From Arthrobacter sp. MMS18-M83 (GTDB lineage Bacteria > Actinomycetota > Actinomycetes > Actinomycetales > Micrococcaceae), in contig NZ_CP113343.1 of NCBI RefSeq assembly GCF_026683955.1, positions 3,286,001 through 3,350,000 on the forward strand: a DNA stretch of 64,000 nt, given 5' to 3'. Below are positions 8,609 through 16,711 of the stretch, piece by piece (positions within the stretch are counted from its first letter, which is position 1; each line of letters opens with the position of its first letter). Below the pieces are notes generated by a model. It worked only from the letters and a program-made list of their open reading frames with translations, made no database searches and was not told the DNA's origin. Position numbers and translations under genes: made by a program.

Positions 8609-10828
8609 TTACTTGAGCCCCGCCCCCGGCAGCAGGTCAACTGCCCCCAGGGAATCCGCCACAAAGGCATAGTCCCAAGCGCGCTCACGCCATTGCACGT
8701 ACCGTCCCGAGGCCCCGCCGTGTCCACCTTCCATCTCGATCTTCATGACGATCGGGGCCGTGCCGGTGGTCTCGGAACGCAGCGCCTGGACCCACTTGGC
8801 GGGCTCCACGTAGAACACGCGGGTGTCGTTGAAGGACGTCACTGCTGCAATTTTCGGATAGGAGACGGCATGGATGTTCTCGTACGGAGTGTAGGACTTC
8901 ATGTACTGGTACACCTCGGGATCGGTGATGGGGTTGCCCCATTCCTCCCACTCAAGCGCGGAGAGCGGTAGTTCGGGGTCCAGGATGGTGTTCAGGGCAT
9001 CGACGAACGGCACGGCGGCAACGATCGCGGCATACTTCTCAGGGGCAAGGTTGGCCACGGCGCCCATCAGCAGGCCGCCTGCAGAGCCGCCCATGGCCGC
9101 GATCCGGTTCGGCGCCACCCAGCCGGAGGATGCCAGCCAGTCAGTTGCTGCGATGAAGTCCGTGAAGGTGTTCTTCTTGTTGAGCTTCTTGCCGTCGTCG
9201 TACCAGTGCCGGCCGAGCTCGCCACCGCCGCGGATGTGGGCGATCACCATGACGATTCCGCGGTCCAGGAGGGACAAACGCGCCACCCCGAAGCCCGGAT
9301 CGATGCTGACCTCGTAGGAACCATAGCCGTAGACCAGGCCCGCGCCGGTTGAATCCTGCGACACGGAGGAGTGCCGGAGAACGGAAAGCGGCACGCGCGT
9401 GCCGTCCGCCGCCGTCGCCCATTCCCGCGTGGCCACGTAGTCTGACGCGTCGTACCCGCCCAGCACCGGGCTTTCCTTCCGCAGCAGCAGCTCGCCCTGC
9501 GGGAGTTCTGCTGTGGGCAGCACGAAGTCGTACACCCTGGACGGCGTGAAGAAGGAGGTGTAGCCGATGCGGATCACCGGGGCGTCGTAGTCCGAACCCG
9601 CTACCCCTGCCGTGTACAGCTCCTCGTCGAAGGCAGGTTCCACGGCGGCGCCCTGCGCCGCCGTTCCCAGTCCAGCGAGGGGCAGCACCTGCACGCGTTC
9701 GATCGTGTCCTGCCGCACCGCCACCACCAGATGCGTCGACGTGACGCCGGCACCGTTGACGCGAATGGAGTCGGAATGGTCGACGACGGTGCGCCAGTGC
9801 TGCTGGGCCAGCGGCTTGGCGAACTCGGCCGGGTCCGCGATGGAAACCATCGAGTTGATGGCGTCCTTGTTGTGCGTGAGGAGGATGGTTTCAGCGCCAT
9901 CCAAGAGGAATGGCTCGGCCTCGTAGAGAATATGTTCGTCACGGGAAATCACGGTGGACAGGCCGGCGTCGTAGTCGTCAAAGCGCAGCAGGCGCGTTTC
10001 GCTGAATTCCGAGCAGCCGATGCTCAGCACAAGGTAGCGCCGGTCGGAGGAGATTTCGAAGCCGAGCCACATGGCGACGTCGTCCTCTTGGTAGATGACC
10101 AGGTCATCGCTGACGGGCGTTCCCAGGACGTGCGACTTCACTTGGTAAGGGCGCCAGGCGTCGTCCACCACGGTGTAGAAGATCCGAGTGCCGTCTGGGG
10201 AGAAGGCCACGCCGTAGAAAATGTTCTCGATGACGTCGGGCAGGAGTTCGCCGGTCCGCACGTCCTTGATGCGAAGGGTGAATCGTTCCTCGCCGGAGTT
10301 GTCCACGGCGTAGGCATAGAGGTTGCCGTCCACCGTCACGGCTGTGCCGCCAATGGAGAAGAACGGCTTGCCTTCGGCTTCGACGTTGCCGTCCAGCAGG
10401 ACTTCTTCGCCTTGGAGTTCGACGCCGGGTTCCACCGCCGGCGGCGTCCAGTCGGCCACCGCATCGCCGGAGTGTGCCGCGCGGAAACGGCAGTGGATGC
10501 CGTACTCCTTGCCCTCAATAGACCGGGTGTAGTACCACCAGTTGTCCTTGCGGCTCGGGACCGAGAGGTCCGTCTCCTGGGTGCGGCCCTTGATTTCCTG
10601 GAAGATGGCCTCGCGTAGCGGTTCCTGATGCGCAGTAACCGCCTCTTGGTAGGCGTTTTCAGCCTTCAAGTGCTCGACGACTTCGGCGGATTCCTTGTCC
10701 CGCAGCCATTCGTAGTTGTCCACGAAAACATCGCCGTGGTGCTCGCGGGTGGTGGGCACCTTTTTGGCGACGGGGGCTGTTGGGCCTTCGGTGTGGGACG
10801 GCTGGGCGGAACCGGGAGTCTGGGTCAT
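8609..10828 (-). CDS. ptrB: Oligopeptidase B (prolyl oligopeptidase family, S9A)
   Basis: 739 residues: N-terminal beta-propeller (about 80-420) and C-terminal alpha/beta hydrolase. Catalytic Ser lies in GGSAGG (about residue 580), Asp in SFNDTRV (about 666) and His in EGGHGG (about 702), the order of S9A peptidases. The RGGGELGRHWYDDGK segment is typical of oligopeptidase B, which cleaves short peptides after basic residues in the cytosol. The ATG at 10828 opens MTQTPGSAQPSH; the first 20 residues are a flexible tail. Stands alone between the kinase and the LCP gene on the same strand. Confidence 0.92.
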   Translation of the reverse strand: MTQTPGSAQPSHTEGPTAPVAKKVPTTREHHGDVFVDNYEWLRDKESAEVVEHLKAENAYQEAVTAHQEPLREAIFQEIKGRTQETDLSVPSRKDNWWYYTRSIEGKEYGIHCRFRAAHSGDAVADWTPPAVEPGVELQGEEVLLDGNVEAEGKPFFSIGGTAVTVDGNLYAYAVDNSGEERFTLRIKDVRTGELLPDVIENIFYGVAFSPDGTRIFYTVVDDAWRPYQVKSHVLGTPVSDDLVIYQEDDVAMWLGFEISSDRRYLVLSIGCSEFSETRLLRFDDYDAGLSTVISRDEHILYEAEPFLLDGAETILLTHNKDAINSMVSIADPAEFAKPLAQQHWRTVVDHSDSIRVNGAGVTSTHLVVAVRQDTIERVQVLPLAGLGTAAQGAAVEPAFDEELYTAGVAGSDYDAPVIRIGYTSFFTPSRVYDFVLPTAELPQGELLLRKESPVLGGYDASDYVATREWATAADGTRVPLSVLRHSSVSQDSTGAGLVYGYGSYEVSIDPGFGVARLSLLDRGIVMVIAHIRGGGELGRHWYDDGKKLNKKNTFTDFIAATDWLASSGWVAPNRIAAMGGSAGGLLMGAVANLAPEKYAAIVAAVPFVDALNTILDPELPLSALEWEEWGNPITDPEVYQYMKSYTPYENIHAVSYPKIAAVTSFNDTRVFYVEPAKWVQALRSETTGTAPIVMKIEMEGGHGGASGRYVQWRERAWDYAFVADSLGAVDLLPGAGLK

Positions 10829-10891
10829 GTTCTCAATATATAGAGCCTGCCCGAGCGCCGGGCCCGCGTTCGCTGCGGGGGTAGCGGTGGC

Positions 10892-11968
10892 TCAGTAACC
10901 GTGCGCGACGGCGTACTCCGGCAGGGTGCCGTCCCGCAACGCGGCGGCCACTTCTGCGATTCCGGCGTAATCGGGCAGCACGATCGATTGCCCGTCCGGG
11001 GAAGTGCCAGTCCCAGCCGTGGGCAGGGTGAAGAAGACGGAGGCGCCTGGATCCACAGTTCGGAGTCCATAGGCCAGGATGGCGACGGAAGCGGGGTCGA
11101 ATCCCTGGTCCACGGTGAGGTCGTTGACTGCGAAGTTGACCAAGCCGAGGACACCTGCGGGAGTCTGGACACCGCCCGAGAGCTTGACCAGAAGAGCCCG
11201 GAGGAACGTTTGCTGATTGCGGACCCGCTGGTAGTCTCCGTCCACGAACGAGTAGCGCTCGCGGACGAACTCCAGGGCTGCTTGTCCGTCCAAATGGTTG
11301 ACTCCGGCGGGGAATACGTGATGGGTCTCAAAGCTTGCGGTGAATGGGAACGTGACATTGACGTCGATACCGCCGAGGCCATCCGTGAGGGTCTTGAAGC
11401 CGTTGAAGTCCAGCATGACGGTGTGGTCTATGTGCGTGCCCAACAGTGATTCGACGGTCCGGACCACCAAGGGGGTGCCTCCCACCTCAAGGCTGGCGTT
11501 GATCTTGGAGGCACCATAGCCCGGGATGTGCACCCAGTTATCGCGCAGGATCGAAATGCCGTAGATCTTCTGCCGGTCTGCCGGTACGTGGATCAGCATG
11601 AGGCAATCCGAGCGTTGGTCCGATGACTGGCCTGTTGTGATGGTCTGATTGTTTTGTTCCCTGGCATTCGCACGGCTGTCGCTGCCAATCACCAGGATGT
11701 TCATGGGTGTTGCGGGAAGTTCAGGGATGGTGGGCGGCGCCGGTACCGCGGCAGGCGGCGCCGGTACCGCGGCAGGCGGCGCGGGGGATTGGGTCGCGGA
11801 TGGCGTCCTGGTTGGCGTTCCGCTCGTGGCCACGCTTGAGGGGGCGCTTGACGGTGACGGCCCGGACGAAGTCCTGCCGGACCCGGCGACGATCGCGGCC
11901 AGGACAACGACGACCGCCAGCAGGACTGCCAGCCCCGCTGCAAGCCACAGCCGCCGTCGTCTATCCAT
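10892..11968 (-). CDS. LytR-CpsA-Psr (LCP) family cell-wall glycopolymer ligase
   Basis: 358 residues. A basic N-terminus (DRRRR) and one membrane helix (about 8-28) are followed by a Ser/Pro/Ala-rich stalk containing a perfect tandem repeat (PPAAVPA twice; DNA repeat at about 11740-11790), then the LCP domain with NILVIGSDSR, the conserved Arg/Asp segment SILRDNWVHIPGYG, GGIDV and FVRERYSF. LCP proteins move lipid-linked wall polymers onto peptidoglycan outside the cell. Divergent from the two other LCP genes in the window. GC-rich repeats in the stalk may vary in number between strains. Confidence 0.9.
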   Translation of the reverse strand: MDRRRRLWLAAGLAVLLAVVVVLAAIVAGSGRTSSGPSPSSAPSSVATSGTPTRTPSATQSPAPPAAVPAPPAAVPAPPTIPELPATPMNILVIGSDSRANAREQNNQTITTGQSSDQRSDCLMLIHVPADRQKIYGISILRDNWVHIPGYGASKINASLEVGGTPLVVRTVESLLGTHIDHTVMLDFNGFKTLTDGLGGIDVNVTFPFTASFETHHVFPAGVNHLDGQAALEFVRERYSFVDGDYQRVRNQQTFLRALLVKLSGGVQTPAGVLGLVNFAVNDLTVDQGFDPASVAILAYGLRTVDPGASVFFTLPTAGTGTSPDGQSIVLPDYAGIAEVAAALRDGTLPEYAVAHGY

Positions 11969-12386
11969 GACCGGAACGTATCACTCAGGTGAGCTAAAAA
12001 CGCGCGCATGAAAGACTCGATTTGGCCACAAATGGGTGCGTTCTCAAGGTTTTGGTGTCTCGACAAAATAACGTTCTGGGGGCACGATGGGACTTAAATC
12101 GCTCGCCATCACGGGGCCGGCTTGCCGTGTCCTATCCGTTCCGCAATGGGGGGCTCTTTTGCCCACGGAACTGGACGTTATCCCTCCGTGCAAAGGAGGA
12201 TCCCGCTTGGCCGATTGTCGCAGCGCCGCCCTGCATGTGGGGGGCGGGCAGTAGCTGCGAGCTGAAGTTCATAGGGAAGTTCAAGGAAACCGAGTCACCG
12301 TCAAACGACGCCATGGTCTCCGGCGCCTCAAAATTTCCAGGCTGGAAACAGCCGGTCAGCACAGATTTTCTTAAGGAATGAGTCTT
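11969..12386. other. Intergenic region upstream of the cupredoxin gene
   Basis: 418 bases between divergent genes. I see no convincing ORF or known riboswitch. It contains several G-rich stretches, a GGAGGAT sequence at about 12195 without a following ORF, and CTTAAGG directly upstream of the next start, which there also serves as the ribosome binding site. Promoters for both flanking genes must lie here but I cannot place them with confidence. Confidence 0.5.
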
Positions 12387-13349
12387 ATGACTGCTCATCC
12401 AAAACCCCTCCTTTTGCGGCGCCTTCGGGCGCTCTTGGTGTTGCTCCTTGCCCTGGCGTTGCCGGTGGCACTCAGTGGCACGGCCGCCGCGGACGGCAGC
12501 AAATCTGCACGGACGTGGACCGTCCAGGTGGGCTCCGAATCGTCGGATCAGGCCATCCAAGGAATGTCCTTCCTCCCGAGGAACATTTTCATCAATGCCG
12601 GTGACAAGGTCACATGGGAAGCCAACTCGGCGGAAATCCACACGGTCACGTTCCTGGCCGCAGGGCAAACGATTGAGTCCACGCAACCCTTCGATCCCTT
12701 CAACCCCCTCTTCGTGTCTGCACAGGGCGGCACGTCCTACGATGGTCACTCCTATTACAACTCCGGTGTGATGACGAACGTCTCGGACAGTGGGTTCCCG
12801 GAAATCGACTCGTACACCTTGAAGTTCCCGGACACGGGCGACTTCACGTATTACTGCCTGGTGCACGGGATCGTTATGAAGGGCACTGTCCACGTGCGGG
12901 ACAAGGGAACGGACTACCCGTTCACCCAGGAGCAGTACAACAACCGGGTAGCGCGGGCTGAGCGGGCCATCCTCCGCGACGGCTATGAGCAGTGGAGCGA
13001 AGCCCGTGACCAGGCCGATGACCACACGGTCTTTACTGGGACCGACAACGGCGTGGCTATGGTCATGCGGTTCATTGAGGAGAAAGTTGTGATCCATGTT
13101 GGCGAGAGCGTGAGTTTCGTAAACAACGGCATGGGCGCTCCGCATACGGTGACCTTCGGTGCCGAGCCGGCCAACTTCTTCCCGCCACTTGGTGATCCGA
13201 CTAACTACACCGGTGGGCAGCTCAATTCCGGCTTCATGGTGCCGGGCACGACGTTTACCGTGACATTCAATAAGGCAGGGGAATATGACTACATCTGCGC
13301 GCTGCACGACTTCATGGGAATGAAGGGCACGGTGGTTGTGGAGGACTGA
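12387..13349 (+). CDS. Secreted protein with two cupredoxin (plastocyanin-like) domains
   Basis: 320 residues. Signal peptide at residues 1-36 (RRLRALLVLLLALALP, cleavage near TAAADG). Two copies of a type-1 copper fold follow: domain 1 has His in IHTVTF and the Cys-His-Met loop YYCLVHGIVMKG; domain 2 has His in PHTVTF and YICALHDFMGMKG. Both ligand sets appear complete. The start at 12387 places AGGA nine bases upstream; the in-frame ATG at 12378 lies on the Shine-Dalgarno. No lipobox, so it is exported and free or wall-bound. Likely role: extracellular electron transfer or copper binding. Followed by a strong terminator, so monocistronic. Confidence 0.85.
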   Translation: MTAHPKPLLLRRLRALLVLLLALALPVALSGTAAADGSKSARTWTVQVGSESSDQAIQGMSFLPRNIFINAGDKVTWEANSAEIHTVTFLAAGQTIESTQPFDPFNPLFVSAQGGTSYDGHSYYNSGVMTNVSDSGFPEIDSYTLKFPDTGDFTYYCLVHGIVMKGTVHVRDKGTDYPFTQEQYNNRVARAERAILRDGYEQWSEARDQADDHTVFTGTDNGVAMVMRFIEEKVVIHVGESVSFVNNGMGAPHTVTFGAEPANFFPPLGDPTNYTGGQLNSGFMVPGTTFTVTFNKAGEYDYICALHDFMGMKGTVVVED

Positions 13350-13367
13350 TCGATTTGTACCAACCCA

Positions 13368-13396
13368 GGGTGGGGGCCGTTGGCCCCCACCCTTTG
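13368..13396 (+). terminator. Strong intrinsic terminator after the cupredoxin gene
   Basis: AGGGTGGGGGCC (13368-13379) pairs with GGCCCCCACCCT (13382-13393) around a tiny loop and is followed by a short TTTG. The 12-bp GC stem is perfect; the T-tract is short. Confidence 0.85.
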
Positions 13397-13425
13397 CCTG
13401 TCCAGCAGTCCAAGCCTTGGTTTCC

Positions 13426-13458
13426 GTAAAGATTTGCTCAAGATTCGCTTAAGTCCTG
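13426..13458 (+). promoter_or_regulatory. Three direct repeats spaced exactly 11 bp, candidate OmpR-family binding site
   Basis: Units TAAAG (13427), TCAAG (13438) and TTAAG (13449) start exactly 11 bases apart, and the two following bases groups also agree (ATTTG, ATTCG, TCCTG), giving a unit near C-T-N-A-A-G-A-T-T-N-G. Same-face spacing of one helical turn is the known layout for PhoB/OmpR-type winged-helix dimers. It lies about 115 bases before the signal peptidase gene. A matching array is at 24591-24617. Confidence 0.6.
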
Positions 13459-13568
13459 AGGAAAAATCCTAAACAAACCTTATTGAAATATTTGAGCCGT
13501 CTTGATGTGGGCCCAGCAAAGTGGATCTTGTTCCGCTAAATGGTCTCAAACGAAACGGAAATGTCCCG

Positions 13569-14900
13569 ATGGGCAGCTCACTCAGCTCCAGCACGGGTCC
13601 GCGCCTGGGGGCGAGGATCCGTCAACGTATTTCTCTACGCCGCGTGCGCGGCATGATCGCGACGACGGCCGCGACACTCGCCGCACTGGTGTTCCTTGGC
13701 GTCGGGGTCGTGGCCCCGCTGCTGCACATCGGATTCTCCCCGGTCCTGACCGGCAGCATGCGCCCGGCCTACGCCCCCGGGGACCTGCTCATCACGGCAC
13801 CGGCCGATGTGACCAGCCTTCGCCCAGGTCAGATCGCAGTGTTTACACCTCCAGGTGAGAGCGTCCCGTTCGCCCACCGCATCACCACCATCGCCGGGAC
13901 TCCGTCGAAACCGGTCCTCACCACCAAAGGTGACGCCAACCCGGCTCCGGACCACTGGACGGCCGTGCTGGACCAGGCCCAGGTGCCCGTCGTCGTCGGC
14001 GTCATTCCCTCGGTAGGAAGCGTCCTGCTGTGGATCGAGAGCCCCCTCCAGCGGGCCCTCCTGACCGCCTCGTTCGGCCTCACGGTGACCGGCTCGGCTG
14101 TCTGGTGGATCCTGACGAAGCCCTGCTTCATCCCACGGCCGCCGCACACCGGGCACCTCCGGCCGGCGCAGCGCCGTCCCCGCTCACTAAAACCATCCCG
14201 CACCAGCTCCCTAAAAGGATTCGTCATGTCTGCAACCCCAGCCCGCCGCGCCGCCCGTTCCGCCGCCCGCCCGGCGCCCGCACTGTTCGCCGCCTGCGCC
14301 GTGGCAGCGGCCGGCCTGGCAATCACTGGAGGTGGGGTGTTCGCAGCCTTGAACGCCACCGCGTCCAACGCCACCGCCCAGAACGCCACTTCCGGCACTC
14401 TGAGCCTGACTATGGCCAACAACGGGACCGGATTCGGCCAGTCCGTCTCCAGCCTCGCCCCCGGGGACACCGTGATCCGCTACGTCAACCTCACACAGGG
14501 CAACACCATGGACGGCAAGGCACTGACCCTCGCTGTCGCGGATGCTACTTCTAGCAAGCTCACCACCGACGCCACCAAGGGACTCCACGTCACTGTCACC
14601 CAGTGCTCCGGCACCTGGACCACCACCGGTGCCGGCACCTGCACGGGCACCGGTGCCACCACCACCGTCCTGGCGACAAGCGTTCCCCTGAGCTCCCTCG
14701 TCGCGGCGCCTTCGACCCTGATCGCCGGTACCGTCACGGCGGGGTCCACTGTGAACCTCCAGCTCTCCCTGACCCTGCCGGACCAGAACGAAACCACGGC
14801 CAACGGAGTCCTTCCCGCCAGCCCGATCCAGGGCCTGTCCTCGGCACTGACCTGGACCTTCGGCGAAACCCAGCGCACCTCCACCACCACCGGAAGCTAA
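13569..14900 (+). CDS. In-frame fusion: SipW-type signal peptidase I joined to a TasA/camelysin-like protein
   Basis: One uninterrupted frame of 443 residues. Residues 1-215: S26B (ER/SipW-type) signal peptidase with an N-terminal helix (about 28-52), catalytic Ser63 in LTGSMRP, His103 in PFAHRI (His instead of the bacterial Lys), and a second helix near 165-185. Residues about 220-443: a TasA/CalY-like secreted protein that begins with a SipW-dependent-type signal peptide (ALFAACAVAAAGLAITGGG) and an Asn/Thr-rich beta domain with one Cys pair. No stop separates them. ATG 13569 is preferred to GTG 13521 because GGAA precedes it at eight bases. An internal ATG at 14226 with AAAAGGA could release the substrate separately. 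Confidence 0.8.
   Translation: MGSSLSSSTGPRLGARIRQRISLRRVRGMIATTAATLAALVFLGVGVVAPLLHIGFSPVLTGSMRPAYAPGDLLITAPADVTSLRPGQIAVFTPPGESVPFAHRITTIAGTPSKPVLTTKGDANPAPDHWTAVLDQAQVPVVVGVIPSVGSVLLWIESPLQRALLTASFGLTVTGSAVWWILTKPCFIPRPPHTGHLRPAQRRPRSLKPSRTSSLKGFVMSATPARRAARSAARPAPALFAACAVAAAGLAITGGGVFAALNATASNATAQNATSGTLSLTMANNGTGFGQSVSSLAPGDTVIRYVNLTQGNTMDGKALTLAVADATSSKLTTDATKGLHVTVTQCSGTWTTTGAGTCTGTGATTTVLATSVPLSSLVAAPSTLIAGTVTAGSTVNLQLSLTLPDQNETTANGVLPASPIQGLSSALTWTFGETQRTSTTTGS
14226..14900 (+). CDS. TasA/camelysin-like protein from an internal start (alternative product)
   Basis: Within the fused frame, ATG 14226 has a good Shine-Dalgarno (AAAAGGA, 14213-14219) six bases upstream. Starting here gives a 224-residue protein beginning MSATPARRAARSAARP and then the SipW-dependent-type signal sequence. 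That is the normal gene layout of such loci, so this may be the main product, with the upstream peptidase merely lacking its own stop codon. Structural subunit of an extracellular fibre by family analogy; the fold and polymerisation are not demonstrable from sequence. Confidence 0.55.
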   Translation: MSATPARRAARSAARPAPALFAACAVAAAGLAITGGGVFAALNATASNATAQNATSGTLSLTMANNGTGFGQSVSSLAPGDTVIRYVNLTQGNTMDGKALTLAVADATSSKLTTDATKGLHVTVTQCSGTWTTTGAGTCTGTGATTTVLATSVPLSSLVAAPSTLIAGTVTAGSTVNLQLSLTLPDQNETTANGVLPASPIQGLSSALTWTFGETQRTSTTTGS

Positions 14901-14906
14901 CAGCGC

Positions 14907-15506
14907 GTGAACGTGCACCGCTACTCCAGCAGGACCGCAGCCGCCATCGCGGCAGCGGTCCTGCTGGTGTGCACGTCCACCCCGGCTGACGCGGCGACGA
15001 CGGCGAACGCAACCTCCGCTTCCCAGACCGCTTCCAGCGGCACCTGGGGAGCCGTCGCCTCACTGAGCACCACCGCCCCCTACGGCAGCGGCCCACTGAC
15101 ACTCACGTTCACCAACAACGGCAAGCCCGCGACTCCGTCGTTCGTACCCCAGTACTTCACGGTCGGAAACACGGGAACCCTGCCCATCACGGCGGCAAGC
15201 TACGGCGGCTCCACATCGGCCCCGTCCAGCGTGCAATTCTTCATCGAATCCTGCAGCGGCACCTGGGATGAACCCACCGGCGCGTGCTTGGGCGGAACAG
15301 CGACAACAATCCTGACAACACCCTTCGGAACCTCGACCATCCCCGACACCCCCGGCCCTGCTCCGGCAACTTCCGGAGCAGGCCTCCGGCTCCGGGCCAG
15401 CGTCGCATCCACAGGCAACGTCTCCAAGTCAGCCATCTTGACTCTGACCCTTAGCATCTCGGTCGACCGCACCCAGGTCCGGAGCGCGACCACCACCGGC
15501 GGCTGA
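14907..15506 (+). CDS. Secreted surface protein associated with the TasA-like locus
   Basis: 199 residues with a Sec signal peptide (about 1-30, cleavage near ADAATT). The mature part is Thr/Ser/Gly-rich and predicted beta, with a QYFTVGNTG segment and a Cys pair in ESCSGTWDEPTGACLGG similar to the Cys-SGTW segment of the preceding TasA-like protein, so the two are likely diverged paralogues. GTG start lies seven bases after the previous stop, so cotranscribed. Probably a second fibre or minor subunit. Confidence 0.75.
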   Translation: MNVHRYSSRTAAAIAAAVLLVCTSTPADAATTANATSASQTASSGTWGAVASLSTTAPYGSGPLTLTFTNNGKPATPSFVPQYFTVGNTGTLPITAASYGGSTSAPSSVQFFIESCSGTWDEPTGACLGGTATTILTTPFGTSTIPDTPGPAPATSGAGLRLRASVASTGNVSKSAILTLTLSISVDRTQVRSATTTGG

Positions 15507-15577
15507 CCCTCACCACATCAGACCCGCCGCATCCGCACTCCGGACATCCGGGCACGAACCTCGAACAGGACCAGAAC

Positions 15578-15994
15578 ATGGCAGCCACAGCACGCGAGGC
15601 GGTCTTCCACCCCGGCGCCCTGCTGGACCTCGCAGACCAGATGCAATGCATCACCATTCCGAGGAGTTACGCGCTGACCTTCCTGGATATGCTCCAGACG
15701 CGGGTGGAGCGTATCCTTTCCACCCTCGGCAACAATGACGCCGAGGCCGCCATGGACGCCGTGCTCAGCCTCAAAGTCAACGCCCACATGGTGGGCGCCC
15801 GTGCCATTGAGGGAACCTGCAGCGGCCTCGAGCAAAGCATCCTCCACGGCGACATCCGAGGCGCGGCACGCAATGCCGGCGTCCTTCCCGGCAATATCGG
15901 CACCCTCAAAACCGCGATGTCCGAATTCCTATCCCTTGCCCTGGTAGAACCTGCGACCTGTTCGCGCGCTGTATTCTGGAGACTCGGTGATTAA
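15578..15994 (+). CDS. Pseudo-Hpt domain protein lacking the phospho-histidine
   Basis: 138 residues, all helical. The segment AVLSLKVNAHMVGARAIEG aligns with the Hpt core pattern (A-H-x-L-K-G-x-x-x-x-x-G-A) but the His that accepts phosphate is Leu (in VLSLK). A paralogue at 24655-25110 has VLSLRTSSVMVGG, again with Leu at this site. Cotranscribed with the fibre genes (71-base gap upstream). It may bind a kinase or receiver without transferring phosphate, as an adaptor or inhibitor; that role is inference. The family assignment rests on motif alignment by eye. Confidence 0.65.
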   Translation: MAATAREAVFHPGALLDLADQMQCITIPRSYALTFLDMLQTRVERILSTLGNNDAEAAMDAVLSLKVNAHMVGARAIEGTCSGLEQSILHGDIRGAARNAGVLPGNIGTLKTAMSEFLSLALVEPATCSRAVFWRLGD

Positions 15995-16010
15995 TAAGCA
16001 CGCTTAGGAA

Positions 16011-16667
16011 ATGGGTATTTGCGCCATGGTGGACAGCCCCCGTACGTATTCAAGTGCGCTCGGCGGCGCGGGATTTTTGGCCGGAACCTTCCTTTTTGAC
16101 CCGCTCTCAGGCAAAGCGGAGTGGTCCGACGGGCTGTTCAACCTCCACGGCTACCAGCGAGGGGAAGTTGTGCCCACGCTCGAGCTGCTGATGTCTCATA
16201 AGCACCCCGATGATAGGCCGCGGACTATCGAGATCTTGGATGAAGTATTCCGTGACGGCGGACATTTCTGCATCTACCACCGGATAATTGACGCGCATGG
16301 ACATACCCGACGCGTGCTGACGGCGGGGCGCGGGCTTCTTGGCGCCTCGGGGATGGTCGTAACCCTCGAGGGCGCCACGATCGACCTGACATCAACCCTC
16401 CGCCGGGAAACCGAGCAGGCCGCACGGGACGCCGTCGCCGGTGCCAATGCCACACGTGGTGTCATCCATCAGGCGCGCGGCATCCTGATGGGACGCTTGC
16501 TCGTCACCTCCGATGCCGCCTTCAAATTGCTCATCAGCGGCAGTAGCCGGACCAACGTCAAAGTGGCAGTCCTCGCCTCCCAACTCGTTCGCTTGGCTGA
16601 TAGCGATCAGGGACCGGAATCGGTCGACGAATTCATTCGGGTTCTCCAGGCCTGCGACCAGGCATAG
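16011..16667 (+). CDS. PAS-ANTAR domain regulator
   Basis: 218 residues. An N-terminal PAS fold (about 18-125; WSDGLFNLHGY, HPDDRP, HRIIDAHGHTRRV) is followed by a linker helix and a C-terminal ANTAR domain (about 145-200; HQARGILMGRL, SDAAFKLL, SSRTNVKVAVLA). ANTAR domains bind paired hairpins in nascent RNA and prevent termination. The start at ATG 16011 has AGGA very close upstream; ATG 16026 is possible. It follows the pseudo-Hpt gene by 16 bases, so it belongs to the fibre operon. RNA targets are not evident, but the repeat-rich gap that follows could form hairpins. Confidence 0.85.
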   Translation: MGICAMVDSPRTYSSALGGAGFLAGTFLFDPLSGKAEWSDGLFNLHGYQRGEVVPTLELLMSHKHPDDRPRTIEILDEVFRDGGHFCIYHRIIDAHGHTRRVLTAGRGLLGASGMVVTLEGATIDLTSTLRRETEQAARDAVAGANATRGVIHQARGILMGRLLVTSDAAFKLLISGSSRTNVKVAVLASQLVRLADSDQGPESVDEFIRVLQACDQA

Positions 16668-16711
16668 GCGCACGGCTCAAGGCGCGACGACCGTTGCGCT
16701 CTCGGCCCCAC

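Noticed and set aside
9731..10618. 295-codon plus-strand frame opposite oligopeptidase B
   Set aside because: Antisense shadow; the minus strand holds a full S9A peptidase with its triad.
12349..12375. Possible 11-bp-phased repeat before the cupredoxin start
   Set aside because: Only TTAAG (12371) fits; the unit 11 bases before is CACAG, and the motif coincides with the ribosome binding site.
12132..13307. Long open frame (391 codons) on the minus strand opposite the cupredoxin gene
   Set aside because: The plus-strand gene has a signal peptide, two copper motifs and a ribosome binding site; the antisense frame shows no domain and arises from GC-rich codon bias.
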